From Paraburkholderia hospita (lineage in GTDB: Bacteria; Pseudomonadota; Gammaproteobacteria; Burkholderiales; Burkholderiaceae), in NCBI RefSeq assembly GCF_002902965.1, contig NZ_CP026106.1, positions 2,728,001 to 2,792,000 on the forward strand: 64,000 nt of DNA, read 5' to 3'. The position numbers and the translations under genes are program-made. The notes under the pieces were generated by a model. That model worked only from the letters and a program-made list of their open reading frames with translations, ran no database searches and was not told where the DNA came from. This document shows positions 18,909 to 27,725 of the stretch, piece after piece; the stretch's first letter is position 1; every line of letters begins with the position of its first letter.

Positions 18909-20339
18909 TCATTGCTTCACTTGTGTCTGCACGTCGACAGCCTGCCAACCGCCGCCGAGCGCCTTGTAAAGCAGTACCGTGTCGGACAGTATTTGCTGGT
19001 GATTCGACAGCAGCTCGAGTTGCGCCTGCAGCAGCGTACGGTCCGTTTCGAACACGTCCAGTTGCGACACCACGCCTTCGCGCAATTGCGACTGCATCTG
19101 CACGTTGACGACGCTTAGACGCTCCACTTCCTGTTGCAATTCGACGCGCTGCTGCCTGTGCGAGTCCAGATTGACGAGTGCGTTTTCCACTTCCTCGAAT
19201 GCGCCCATCACGGTTTGCCGGTACTGCTGCTCGGCGACGGTGGTTTGCGCCTCGGTGGTCTTGACGTGGGCACGCACGCCAGGATCGAGTAGCGGAATAT
19301 TGATGCTCGGCATGAAGCCGAACGTGAACGACTTCAAAAGATCGGACAGTGCAAAGCTCGCGGTGCCGCCATGGCCCGTCAGACTGATGGTCGGCAATTG
19401 CGCCAGCTTGGCTTCGCCCACCAGGTTATACGCTTCGAGCACGCGAAATTCCGATGCGACGACATCGGGCCGGCGCGACAGCAGTTGCGCCGGCAGCCCG
19501 CCCGGCACGGGCGGCAACTGAACGCGCTGCTGCAGATGGCCGACGGGCACGGTGAATTCACCGGCCGGCACGCCGATCAGCGTGCACAGCGCGTTGTTCG
19601 CAATCTTCCGTGAACGGCGCAGATCAAGCAGATCCTTCGTTAGACGATTGACCTCCGCCTGTTGACGCATCACCTGCGTCTTTGGCACCAGGCCATTGCG
19701 GCTCATGCCTTCGTAGATCGCGAGAATCTTCTTGTTCTCGTCGACCATTTTCTGTTGCGCGTCGATCTGGTCGTCGAACTGGAGAATCTGGAAATACGTA
19801 CTCGCCACATTCGACACGAGTTCCAGATAACCCGCGCGCCAATCGGCTTCCGTCGCGTGGAACTCGGCCTTTTGCGCCTGCACGCCCTTTTCGACCTTGC
19901 CCCAGATGTCGATGTCCCAGTTCACCTGGGCGCCTACGTTGTACTGCTTCGTGAACGGCTGCCCCGTGGTTTTCTGGAAATTCGCGCCTGCGCCGAGATC
20001 GGCCGTCGGCAATGCAGGCGCCTTCGCTTCGCCGATCTGCGCGCCCGCTACGTCGATGCGTGCGGCGAGCACCTTGATGTCGAAGTTGCCTTCGATCGCT
20101 TTCGCGATCAACGTGTTCAGATACGGGTCCTGGAAGCCTTTCCACCAGTCGGGCACGATGGTGTCGGCGGGTGAAACGAGCGTGCCCGTCTTGTCGGACC
20201 ACGACGCCTTGGCAGGCGTATCGGGGCGCTTGTAGTCGGCCATGTGAACATCGACGCAACCGGCCAGCATGGCTGTGCAAACAGCAGCGGCAGAGATGAC
20301 GCGAGCGACGGCGACGAATGAATCAGGCAACGCAGACAC
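18909..20339 (-). CDS. Outer-membrane channel lipoprotein, NodT/TolC family
   Basis: The protein has 476 residues from a GTG start with GGAGA 6-7 bases before it. It has a signal peptide with lipobox LAGC at about residues 25-28, then two repeats of the long alpha-hairpin OEP domain (for example NPxL-like LDPGVRAHVK and QQVELQ coiled coil). NodT-type channels normally serve RND efflux pumps, but here there is no RND pump. The gene sits directly upstream of the ABC/HlyD operon on the same strand, so it is the likely exit duct of this tripartite exporter. Confidence 0.88.
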   Translation of the reverse strand: MSALPDSFVAVARVISAAAVCTAMLAGCVDVHMADYKRPDTPAKASWSDKTGTLVSPADTIVPDWWKGFQDPYLNTLIAKAIEGNFDIKVLAARIDVAGAQIGEAKAPALPTADLGAGANFQKTTGQPFTKQYNVGAQVNWDIDIWGKVEKGVQAQKAEFHATEADWRAGYLELVSNVASTYFQILQFDDQIDAQQKMVDENKKILAIYEGMSRNGLVPKTQVMRQQAEVNRLTKDLLDLRRSRKIANNALCTLIGVPAGEFTVPVGHLQQRVQLPPVPGGLPAQLLSRRPDVVASEFRVLEAYNLVGEAKLAQLPTISLTGHGGTASFALSDLLKSFTFGFMPSINIPLLDPGVRAHVKTTEAQTTVAEQQYRQTVMGAFEEVENALVNLDSHRQQRVELQQEVERLSVVNVQMQSQLREGVVSQLDVFETDRTLLQAQLELLSNHQQILSDTVLLYKALGGGWQAVDVQTQVKQ

Positions 20340-20559
20340 GATATTCTCCGATCATTTCCGGGTGTACTGCACGTGCAGAGCGCGCCTTTCAAGTAAAGCA
20401 CGTCCAGCGCGGCATCTCTATCGATGTCGGCGGATTTCGTTCGGCGTGGAGTGCGTGCGGTGACGCGGCGGTCGTGTGGACAGGACGATTGGCTTCTGAA
20501 TCTTTTTGACGATGCGTGGTGAAGCAAACTTCGCGGCCAGCTTCGGGATTTTCCCGGAA

Positions 20560-20589
20560 CCCGCGGAGGCCGGTCCAGACCTCCGCGGG
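20560..20589 (-). terminator. Strong hairpin after precursor gene 20603-20866
   Basis: CCCGCGGAGG (20560-20569) pairs with CCTCCGCGGG (20580-20589), giving a perfect 10-bp stem with a 10-base loop, 13 bases after the precursor stop. The T run after it is weak. Confidence 0.6.
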
Positions 20590-20602
20590 CATCGCCGTGT
20601 GC

Positions 20603-20866
20603 TTAGCGCACGGTGACGCTGTTGTTGGCCAGCATCGTCGGCGTGATCGTCGTGGTCAGGCCCGACGCGAACGCGTTGCCGCCGCTCACGTTGCTGACGT
20701 TCATTTGCTGCTGGATCATTTGCTGCACATCGCCGATGTGCTTGCTGAAGTCGAAATTGATGTCCGGGAACTGCGGATAGGCAGCGAAGCCGCCGCGGAG
20801 GGCCTTCATGGCCTTGCCGTCAAGTTCTTCGGCAACGGGCAGGTCTTTGATCATCAGTGCGCTCAT
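20603..20866 (-). CDS. Double-glycine precursor peptide, Gln/Asn-rich core
   Basis: The peptide has 87 residues from ATG 20866, with AGGAGA 7 bases before it. An upstream in-frame ATG at 20923 lacks an SD. The 26-residue leader (MSALMIKDLP... AMKALRGG) fits the shared pattern. The 61-residue core has an Asp/Phe-rich front, then a QQMIQQQM stretch and an Asn/Ser/Thr-rich tail, with no Cys. A sigma-54 site lies upstream and a strong hairpin downstream, so it is a monocistronic cargo gene. The decayed copy at 26644-26862 resembles its core. Confidence 0.82.
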   Translation of the reverse strand: MSALMIKDLPVAEELDGKAMKALRGGFAAYPQFPDINFDFSKHIGDVQQMIQQQMNVSNVSGGNAFASGLTTTITPTMLANNSVTVR

Positions 20867-20949
20867 GACAGTTCTCCTAAGAGGGAAGCGAGGCTTCGCC
20901 AGGGTGTTTCGGTTCAGGTTCAAGCATCTTGTCTGCTCGGGCCTAACAA

Positions 20950-20965
20950 CGCATAGGCTGTGCCA
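20950..20965 (-). promoter_or_regulatory. Sigma-54 promoter of precursor gene 20603-20866
   Basis: The minus strand reads TGGCACAGCCTATGCG, with GG and GC 10 bases apart. Its TGGCACAGCC half is identical to that of the site at 8244. It lies 84 bases before the ATG. Confidence 0.72.
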
Positions 20966-21159
20966 ATTGCACTGCCCGCGCCGCGAAAAACCTGCAAAAC
21001 CTTGCTGCCATTGGGTGGCGTGTCAGAGACTATTTGCGCATACGAATTCGATGCGCGTCGATCCCGCTCTCTGGTGCCGCTACGCGGCCAACATCCGACT
21101 CAAAACTGTTGGTTCAAAAAAGACAGCACTGAAGAAGAACGTTGAGCACACACGTTCGT

Positions 21160-21597
21160 TCACTTCGCGATCACCGTGATCTTCTTCGAATAGACGGGGG
21201 GATTGTGCGGAATATGGTTCTCGTCGCCCATCAGCAGTTGAAGCGTGTGCTTGCCGGGCGGCAAGGTGACCATGGTTTCCGTTTCGCCCGCGCCGAAATG
21301 CAGATGCTGGCGGTCGGAAGGAATCTCCTGATCCGCCGGCGGCAAGTCGGTGTCGATCAGCAGATGATGATGGCCCGTGTTCGGATACTTCACGCCCTTG
21401 GGCGCGACGCCCATGTAGCGCAAGCCGAACCACACGCGAAACGGCTTGTTGGCGGGCACGACCTGCCCGTCGTTCGGATAACCGATGTACGCATAGGCAT
21501 CCTTGGGCGCAGGCGTCGGCCCCGCGAATGCCACGTTCATCGAAGTGAGGGCGGTGAGGGCGGCAAGTGCCGCAGCGGCAACAACGATCCTGATCAT
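21160..21597 (-). CDS. Exported DUF4399 protein, copy 1
   Basis: The protein has 145 residues from ATG 21597 with GGAGAGC before it. A signal peptide (residues 1-25, ending NVAFAG) precedes the mature domain, which has NTGHHHLLIDTDLP, HLHFGAGETE, GKHTLQLLMGD and the C-terminal PPVYSKKITV of DUF4399. The His cluster could bind metal, but no function is established. It is about 70 bases downstream of a paralogue on the same strand. Confidence 0.85.
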   Translation of the reverse strand: MIRIVVAAAALAALTALTSMNVAFAGPTPAPKDAYAYIGYPNDGQVVPANKPFRVWFGLRYMGVAPKGVKYPNTGHHHLLIDTDLPPADQEIPSDRQHLHFGAGETETMVTLPPGKHTLQLLMGDENHIPHNPPVYSKKITVIAK

Positions 21598-21665
21598 GGC
21601 TGATGCTCTCCGTCTTGCGTCGTGCGTCTGGTGCGCCCTTGCGCCGGCGCAACGCTCGCGCGTGC

Positions 21666-22091
21666 TCACTTCACGATGATGGTGATCTTCTTCGAATAGA
21701 CGGGCGGATTGTGCGGCACATGGTTGTAGTCGCCGAGCAGCAGTTGCAGCGTGTGCTTGCCGGGCGGCAGCTCGATGCGCGCATCCGTTTCCCCTGCGCC
21801 AAAATGCAGGTGATTCCGGTCAGAGGGAATTTCCTGATCCATCGACGGCAGGTCCGTGTCGATCAGCAGATGGTGATGCCCTGTGTTCGGAACATTGACG
21901 CCTTTAGGGCAGACGCCCATGTTGCGCAAGCCCATTCGCACCCAGAGCTTGCCGCCTGTGATCACGGTGCCATCCGCCGGCCAGATGATGTAGACCTCGG
22001 CGCCAGGCGGCGCAGGCGTCGTTCCAGCGAACACCTGCGCGGAAGCCAGAAAGAGCGCGCCGATAGCCGCGAGCCTTATTCTTCTTTGCAT
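21666..22091 (-). CDS. Exported DUF4399 protein, copy 2
   Basis: The protein has 141 residues with GGGAGAA before the ATG. The signal peptide ends near QVFAG. The mature part keeps all DUF4399 blocks of copy 1 (TGHHHLLIDTDLP, LHFGAGETD, KHTLQLLLGD, PPVYSKKIT) but its N-terminal beta strand is changed (AEVYIIWPADGTVI). It also has a Cys (GVCPKG) that copy 1 lacks. The pair looks like an old tandem duplication forming one operon. A periplasmic role with the island's surface proteins is only a guess. Confidence 0.85.
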   Translation of the reverse strand: MQRRIRLAAIGALFLASAQVFAGTTPAPPGAEVYIIWPADGTVITGGKLWVRMGLRNMGVCPKGVNVPNTGHHHLLIDTDLPSMDQEIPSDRNHLHFGAGETDARIELPPGKHTLQLLLGDYNHVPHNPPVYSKKITIIVK

Positions 22092-22340
22092 TGCGCATTC
22101 TCCCAGGGAGGGTCAGTGCTGCTTGCTTCCGTTTTAGCTTAGGACGTAACTTGTTAAAAAGAAACGCCACGCTCGTTAACGTTCTGACGTTCTAACTGCG
22201 TGCTATCGTTTGTAAGGGTGGTCCAGGTAAATACGTTACGTGGGTATCGGACGGCATGGCGGGCGGCGACTGTCCTGCTCGAGCCGGTTCGTCCGATGAC
22301 GAGGTTCTATCAGAACCTCCAGAACAACCAGGATCTGAAA

Positions 22341-24251
22341 ATGTGGCGAAAACTCCTGCTGGTATGCATGATCGGGGCACTCCAGATGCGAGAAGCCGAC
22401 GCTCAACCGATGCCGCGCGGCGCGAGCAATGCCACTTCTCAAGCCGCCGCGAATAGTCTCTTTGCGCTTCCCGTCGATGCGGCCAACCGTAAGGTCGCGC
22501 TCGTGATCGGCAACGCCAGCTATCCGGCCGGCTCGCTGCCGAATGCCGCGCGCGACGCGCAAAGCGTCGCCGGGTTGTTGCGCGCGCAAGGCTTCGATGT
22601 CGTCCTGCGCACCGATGCGACGTCGCCACAGATGCGCGATGCGCTTGCGGAATTCGGCCGACGCCTGCAGCCTGGCGGCACGGCGCTGTTCTATTTCGCA
22701 GGGCACGGCTTGCAGGCGGGACGCACCACGCTGCTCGCTTCCGCTGGTGCCGATCCGCGTGCGCCTGCCACGTTGATGACAGCGAGCATCGATCTGTCGA
22801 ACGTGCTCGACACGCTCGCGGCGCCGCGCAAGAACGCGCTCAATCTCGTCGTGCTGGACGCATGCCTGACGCAACCGTTCGAGGCGGCCCGCCTCGCGAT
22901 GCCGTTGCCCCCGCAAACATTGATTGCCTACGCGACGACGCAAGGCGCGCAAGCCGCCGACGGCACCCGTCATGGCATTTTTACGGGCGCGTGGCTGCGC
23001 GAAATGCACCGTGCGCCCGATGCGTTCGTCGATTCGATGTTCGCTCATGTGGCGCGACAAGTCGCAGAAGAAACGCATGGCGCGCAAAGGCCGTGGCGCT
23101 TGTCGTCGTTGACGGAGCCGGTGCGGCTTTTCGCTTCGCGTCATGCATCGGAACAAATGGATGATGAGCCGAACGCAGTCGTCGCATTGAATAGCCGCGG
23201 CATTTTGCCGAAGGATAGCAACGAGCAATACGAGCTGACGTTCTGGGAGTCGATCAAGGACAGCAATTACCCGAGCGATTACGAGGCATACCTGAAGGCG
23301 TATCCGAATGGCCGCTTTGCGACGCTCGCGAAGGCTCGGATCGACAGGCTCAAGGCTTCCGGGCAGACGGCTCCGCCCGCCGCCACGCACGCAGCGCCGC
23401 CAGCAGCGCCGTCGCGTCCCGCTGCCGCTGCCGCGCCTGCGCCACAACCTGCGCCCACACCCGCACCCGCGCCGAAAGCGGCCGCCACACCTGCACCCGC
23501 ACCTGCCCCCACGCCCGCACCAGCACGTGCCGCGACAGGCGGCGAGAGCAAGGACTGCGCGGCCTGCCCTGTGATGGTTTCACTGCCTGCAGGCTCGTTC
23601 ACGATGGGCAGCAATGCCGACCCGTCCGAAAAGCCGCCGCATCACGTGACCATTTCGGCGCCGTTTGCGATCGGTAGATACGAGGTGACGGTCGAGCAAT
23701 GGAACGCATGCGCGGACGTCAACGGATGCCCGAAACTGTCGCCCGAAAACAATTCCGTGAAGAACGCACCCGCACGCGACCTCAGTTGGGACGATGCGCA
23801 GGCGTACGTGAAGTGGCTGAGCAAGGTCACGGGCAAAGCGTATCGACTGCCTACGGAAGCCGAATGGGAATACGCGGACCGCGCGGGCACCACGACGAAA
23901 TACTGGTGGGGCGACCAGATGCGCAAAGGCATGGCGAACTGCAAGGACTGCGGCGATCCGTATCACAAGGAAGCGCCCGAGCCCGTCGGCACGTTCGCGG
24001 CGAACCCGAACGGCTTGTACGACATGAACGGCGGCGTCTGGGAATGGGTCAGCGACTGCTGGCATAACTCGTACCAGGGCGCGCCGAACGACGGCCGCGC
24101 GTGGGATGCGCCCGCCTGCAACATGCGCGTGATTCGCGGCGGCTCATGGCGGGAAGGCAACGACTACATGCTGAGCTCGACGCGCTTCAAGTACAGCCAA
24201 AGCGTGCGCCAGTCGCAAGACGGCTTTCGCGTGGTGAAAGAACTCAAGTGA
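22341..24251 (+). CDS. Exported caspase-like / formylglycine-generating-enzyme-like fusion
   Basis: The protein has 636 residues from ATG 22341, where a signal peptide begins ([12 protein letters not shown], cut near ADAQ). The frame is open upstream but without this feature. A peptidase C14 caspase domain (about 50-290) has FYFAGHGLQ (His about 121) and LDACLTQPF (Cys about 174). A helical segment and a Pro/Ala-rich linker (about 350-410) follow. The C-terminal FGE-sulfatase domain (about 415-635) has [32 protein letters not shown] and [10 protein letters not shown]. Such fusions are common in bacterial kinase and signalling clusters. The FGE fold here need not be an oxidase. It is divergent from the DUF4399 pair and converges on the kinase. 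Confidence 0.9.
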   Translation: MWRKLLLVCMIGALQMREADAQPMPRGASNATSQAAANSLFALPVDAANRKVALVIGNASYPAGSLPNAARDAQSVAGLLRAQGFDVVLRTDATSPQMRDALAEFGRRLQPGGTALFYFAGHGLQAGRTTLLASAGADPRAPATLMTASIDLSNVLDTLAAPRKNALNLVVLDACLTQPFEAARLAMPLPPQTLIAYATTQGAQAADGTRHGIFTGAWLREMHRAPDAFVDSMFAHVARQVAEETHGAQRPWRLSSLTEPVRLFASRHASEQMDDEPNAVVALNSRGILPKDSNEQYELTFWESIKDSNYPSDYEAYLKAYPNGRFATLAKARIDRLKASGQTAPPAATHAAPPAAPSRPAAAAAPAPQPAPTPAPAPKAAATPAPAPAPTPAPARAATGGESKDCAACPVMVSLPAGSFTMGSNADPSEKPPHHVTISAPFAIGRYEVTVEQWNACADVNGCPKLSPENNSVKNAPARDLSWDDAQAYVKWLSKVTGKAYRLPTEAEWEYADRAGTTTKYWWGDQMRKGMANCKDCGDPYHKEAPEPVGTFAANPNGLYDMNGGVWEWVSDCWHNSYQGAPNDGRAWDAPACNMRVIRGGSWREGNDYMLSSTRFKYSQSVRQSQDGFRVVKELK

Positions 24252-24278
24252 CCTGACATGCAGCAGAGCGCACGCCCC

Positions 24279-26390
24279 TCAATGCGCGCGCGCCTTGCTC
24301 GTGATCTGCGCGAAGTCCGCGACGATACGGTCTTGCCCATATTTGGAGGCAAGCTGTTTGAGCCGCGTATCGAGCGCGCGCAGATAGTCCGCGCGCGACT
24401 CGCTTTCGGGCCGTGGCGTATCGAAGAGCGGCGCGGGCGTAATCAGCAGAACGACCAGTTCCTGACCGAACGGCTTCGAGACGACCCAGTCGCCGCCGCT
24501 GCCGATGGTCGCCGAGTAATGCGCGGGCGCCTGGTTATCTTTCGCGCGGGGCCCCGGCACCATGTGCACGACGCTGCCGTCGAGCACGTAGTAGTCGATG
24601 TTCACATACGAGTCGTAGCCGGGCGTCCGCACGTCGACGACGAGAGGATCGCCTTCCGTCAGCACGCCATTCGGCATGCGCGCGGTCAGCGACGCGATAT
24701 GCCCCGCCTGCCAGTTGCGCGTCCAGTACGAGCCAAGTTCCTTCAGCACCTCGCATTTGTCGCTGCTCACGTGCTGCACATCGACCTTCGTCGACGCCAC
24801 GCCGGGCAATGTTGCAAGACGCTCGTTGACCTGCGCCTCGCCGTGTTGCGGCACGAATCCGCGCACCTGTACCGCGCGATCCTGAATCGAAGCGGCAAGC
24901 GCCGAGCACGGCAATGTGGCGAGCGCCGAGGTGACGGCGGCGAGCGTCGGCGGGGCCGGCGTGACGGGCGCTCGCGGCGCGGATGTAACGGCAGGCGGCG
25001 ACGGGGTAACAGGTGTGATGGGCTGAACGGGCGAGGCGGCGCTGGCCGCATCGGATGCCGGGCTCACCTGTAGCGCCGCATTCTCCTGCTCCAGAGTCCG
25101 CGAAGCACGGTAGAAGTACAGCGCGCCGCCTGCAGCGCAAGCGAGCGCGAGTCCCGCAACCCCCGACTTCATCAGCATGCCGGTGCGATCGACATTGCGC
25201 CCTGACGACTTCGACGCCGACGCGCGTTCCAGTGCGCCGAATTCTTCGACGAAGCGCGATACCGTCGGCGTGCGCGACTTGCGGTCGAAGGCGAGCGTCG
25301 CACGCAACGCGCGCCATTGACGGTTGCTCAGGTTCTCGGGCCGCTGCGGTTGCCGGTTCGACGCGCGCGCCTGCGTCGCCGACTGACGGTCGAACGGATG
25401 ACGGCCCGTCAAAAGCTCGTAGGTGATGCAGCCTAGTGCGTAAATGTCGTCGCGCGGATCGGGTTCGAGATGCTCGAGCATTTCCGGGCTTGCATAGGCA
25501 GGCGTCAATGCGCCGAGGCTGCCGGGATCGAACACGGTCGCGTCGCTATCTTCTTCGGGGCGCTGAAAGACGCGCGCGATGCCGAAGTCGATCACTTTGA
25601 CTTCACCCGTATCGGTCAGAAACACGTTGGCGGGCTTGAAGTCGCAATGCACGAAGCCGCGCTCATGCGCGTACGCCAACGCACTCGACATGCCGCGCAC
25701 GATCGGCAACGCCGACTGCACCGGCATGCCCTTGAAATCCTGCGTACGCAGAATCTGGCTGAGCGCCTTCCCGGACAGGTATTCCATCGTCAGATAGACG
25801 ATGGCGCCATCGCGGTCGAAATCGTAGACGGTGACGATATTGCGGTGCGCGAGTACCTGCGCCTTGCGCGCTTCGCGCTGCAACGCGATCAGCGACTTCG
25901 GGTTGCCGCGGAACTGCGTGTTCAGTACCTTGATCGCGAGATACGGCTTGCGGTCCGACGCTTCGAGCTTGCGCATATCGAGCGCCTTGTAGACGGTGCC
26001 CATACCGCCTACTCCAAGACACTCTTCGAGCACGAAGCGGTTGTTCAACGTGTCGCCCGTACCCTTCACCTGATCGAGTCCGGATGCACCTGCGTCGCTG
26101 CTACGCGCGGGCGGCGGCGGGGGTGGCGGCTCGGCCACCGTTTGCATGCGCGTTTCCTCGCCGCCCGCCGCGGCAAGGTTCGAAACGGGCATCTGTTCGA
26201 TGCGGCGGCGCACTTCCGCGTAGAGGGCAGGAGGCAGCGGCTTCCTGATGTGCGCTTCGCCGAGTATTTCGAGCAGACGTGCCGACCCGACGCCTTCCGT
26301 TGTGAGCGTGCTGTCGAGTTGAGCGACGAACGCGTCCTGCGTAAGCGCGCCGCTCTGAAAGTCCCGAATCACGTGCGCAAGGCTAGCCAT
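24279..26390 (-). CDS. Transmembrane Ser/Thr protein kinase (PknB-like)
   Basis: The protein has 703 residues from ATG 26390. Met1 of the longer frame is less likely. A helical N-terminal region is followed by a kinase domain (about 120-385) with GVGGMGTVY, AIKVLN, HCDFKPANVFL (about 247), IDFGIA and SPEML. The catalytic loop reads HCD in place of HRD, so it is a non-RD kinase that may not need activation-loop phosphorylation. A TM helix (about 410-430) and a Pro/Ala/Thr linker come next. The periplasmic part has a BON-like segment and a DUF4384-like end (VNIDYYVLDGSVVHMVPG). Its targets probably include the twin-FHA protein. The PP2C gene at 8614 is the likely antagonist. Confidence 0.92.
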   Translation of the reverse strand: MASLAHVIRDFQSGALTQDAFVAQLDSTLTTEGVGSARLLEILGEAHIRKPLPPALYAEVRRRIEQMPVSNLAAAGGEETRMQTVAEPPPPPPPARSSDAGASGLDQVKGTGDTLNNRFVLEECLGVGGMGTVYKALDMRKLEASDRKPYLAIKVLNTQFRGNPKSLIALQREARKAQVLAHRNIVTVYDFDRDGAIVYLTMEYLSGKALSQILRTQDFKGMPVQSALPIVRGMSSALAYAHERGFVHCDFKPANVFLTDTGEVKVIDFGIARVFQRPEEDSDATVFDPGSLGALTPAYASPEMLEHLEPDPRDDIYALGCITYELLTGRHPFDRQSATQARASNRQPQRPENLSNRQWRALRATLAFDRKSRTPTVSRFVEEFGALERASASKSSGRNVDRTGMLMKSGVAGLALACAAGGALYFYRASRTLEQENAALQVSPASDAASAASPVQPITPVTPSPPAVTSAPRAPVTPAPPTLAAVTSALATLPCSALAASIQDRAVQVRGFVPQHGEAQVNERLATLPGVASTKVDVQHVSSDKCEVLKELGSYWTRNWQAGHIASLTARMPNGVLTEGDPLVVDVRTPGYDSYVNIDYYVLDGSVVHMVPGPRAKDNQAPAHYSATIGSGGDWVVSKPFGQELVVLLITPAPLFDTPRPESESRADYLRALDTRLKQLASKYGQDRIVADFAQITSKARAH

Positions 26391-26643
26391 GTGTTCAAAG
26401 CGATGCAGCTCCCGATGGTCTGAGGATTTCCCTGTCGTAACCAATTACATGTGCTCGTTCGATAGTAGCCCGCACGTATCCCTTTCGCAAACCAGGATTG
26501 GCCCGCGACACGACGGGCGTCGTGTGGCTCCTGGCCGCTTTGTCCGGCCCAACAGCGTCTCGCCGTTCAGCCCCGCCGTTCACCCCATTTTGGCGCGAAG
26601 CCCTGTACATGAAGGCCTCGGCGTTTTTTACCGCTGCGCCTAC

Positions 26644-26862
26644 ATGATCAAGCTCGACTTCGACAACAGCAAGACGGTCGATGCCCAGCAGCTTGTAAAT
26701 CAAGCCTGAACATCAGCACCGCGAGCAACGACAACGCGTTCGTTTCGAATCTGCCGACCACGCTGTTGTTCAGCGTCTCGACGCATCGTCGGGCCTGGCG
26801 TCAAGCTGCCGAACATCAACGTCAGCCCGAAGCTCTGGGCCGGGACGACGGCTGTGGTGTAG
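26644..26862 (+). pseudogene. Decayed precursor peptide core
   Basis: Three frames read together give AQQLVNQA, then LNISTASNDNAFVSNLPTTLLF, then VGPGVKLPNINVSPKLW ending at a TAG. The middle part resembles the core of the precursor at 20603-20866 (QQMIQQQMNVS... GGNAFASGLTTT). One base lost near 26708 and another shift near 26785 explain the breaks. No Gly-Gly leader remains upstream. It shows cargo turnover within the island. Confidence 0.5.
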
Positions 26863-27042
26863 GGGCAGGCTGTCGTGGGGGATCGGGGGCCTCCTCCGCA
26901 AAGCGTCCGCAATGCTCGCCAGCGCACACCGCATCGAGCCTGAATTACCTATACTGGTTGTTCGAGACATACGCGTTGCCGTCATCGACCGAAGCACACA
27001 CCCATCGCGACGGCGCCACGCGACATTTCTTCTGGAACAACC

Positions 27043-27267
27043 ATGCCCAAGCTACTCATCAAAGATCTTCCCGAAAGCGTCGAACTCGATCGCGCAGCGA
27101 TGACCGCCATCGTCGGCGGCACGCGAACGGGCGGACGCTTCTTCGGCGTCACCGCGCAGGCCTTGCCGGCGGCGACGCGCGTCGTCGACTATCCCGTGGG
27201 ATTCCCGACGGCTGCGCGCCAACCTGTCGACGAACGCATACCCCCGCAGAGCCTTTTGCGCAAATAG
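27043..27267 (+). CDS. Double-glycine precursor peptide, Arg/Gly/Pro core
   Basis: The peptide has 74 residues. The 26-residue leader (MPKLLIKDLPES... AMTAIVGG) fits the shared pattern exactly. The 48-residue core begins TRTGGRFFG, is basic and Pro-rich, and has no Cys. Only a weak SD (TGGAAC) precedes the ATG, and I found no sigma-54 site upstream, unlike the other precursors. Expression may therefore be low or differently controlled. Confidence 0.68.
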   Translation: MPKLLIKDLPESVELDRAAMTAIVGGTRTGGRFFGVTAQALPAATRVVDYPVGFPTAARQPVDERIPPQSLLRK

Positions 27268-27725
27268 CGCTTGCCTTTAAGGCATTCGCCAGTCGCTTCT
27301 TTCTCTTGACGTGCCGCTTGCCCGATGGCTTGCGGTACGCGTTTGCGCGCGCTCGTCTGTTTGCCTGTTGCCCTCTGGCCGTCTGTTTTATTCCGCCAAC
27401 TTTCCGTGCTTGACGGTATGGCTGATGGTCAACCGGTCGTATACGCGCCAACGTCACTGGTTATTCCCTTGCGGGACGGTGCTTTCCAGCAATGTACGGT
27501 GCGACGTCGCAGCCTCGAGGGAACCATATCCATCCAGATCGGTATGAGGCGAATCCAGGAACACGTCTGCGTTGGTCCCTGATTCCCAAACATGCCTGGC
27601 GAGCGCGACAAGCCGCACAGGCCCCCAGAGGTGCCGCAGGGCGCGGGGCAACGCTACCTGCTGATCGGCCCTCTGTGCGAGGCGGCTGCCTTGCATACCA
27701 GGCAGTTGTTCAATCGGTCAATCTG
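27268..27725. other. Gene-poor stretch with possible antitoxin remnant
   Basis: There is no intact gene with a good start. The minus strand at 27454-27615 holds the DUF2384-like fragment listed separately. The rest shows nothing I can assign. Confidence 0.4.
27454..27615 (-). pseudogene. Possible ParS/MbcA (DUF2384) antitoxin C-terminal fragment
   Basis: The reading HVWESGTNADVFLDSPHTDL followed by a GYGSLEAATS block resembles the C-terminal toxin-binding domain of Xre/MbcA/ParS antitoxins. In those, a Phe-Leu, Pro-His and Pro-Leu-Glu-Ala pattern precedes the last helix. The upstream part is not recognisable, no SD fits, and no RES or ADP-ribosyl toxin gene is adjacent. Treated as a remnant. 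Confidence 0.35.

Noticed and set aside
8614..26390. Type VI secretion regulation module
   Set aside because: Kinase, PP2C and FHA are present, but no tssB, tssC, hcp, vgrG, clpV or tssM is visible. The exporter is of the C39 ABC type.
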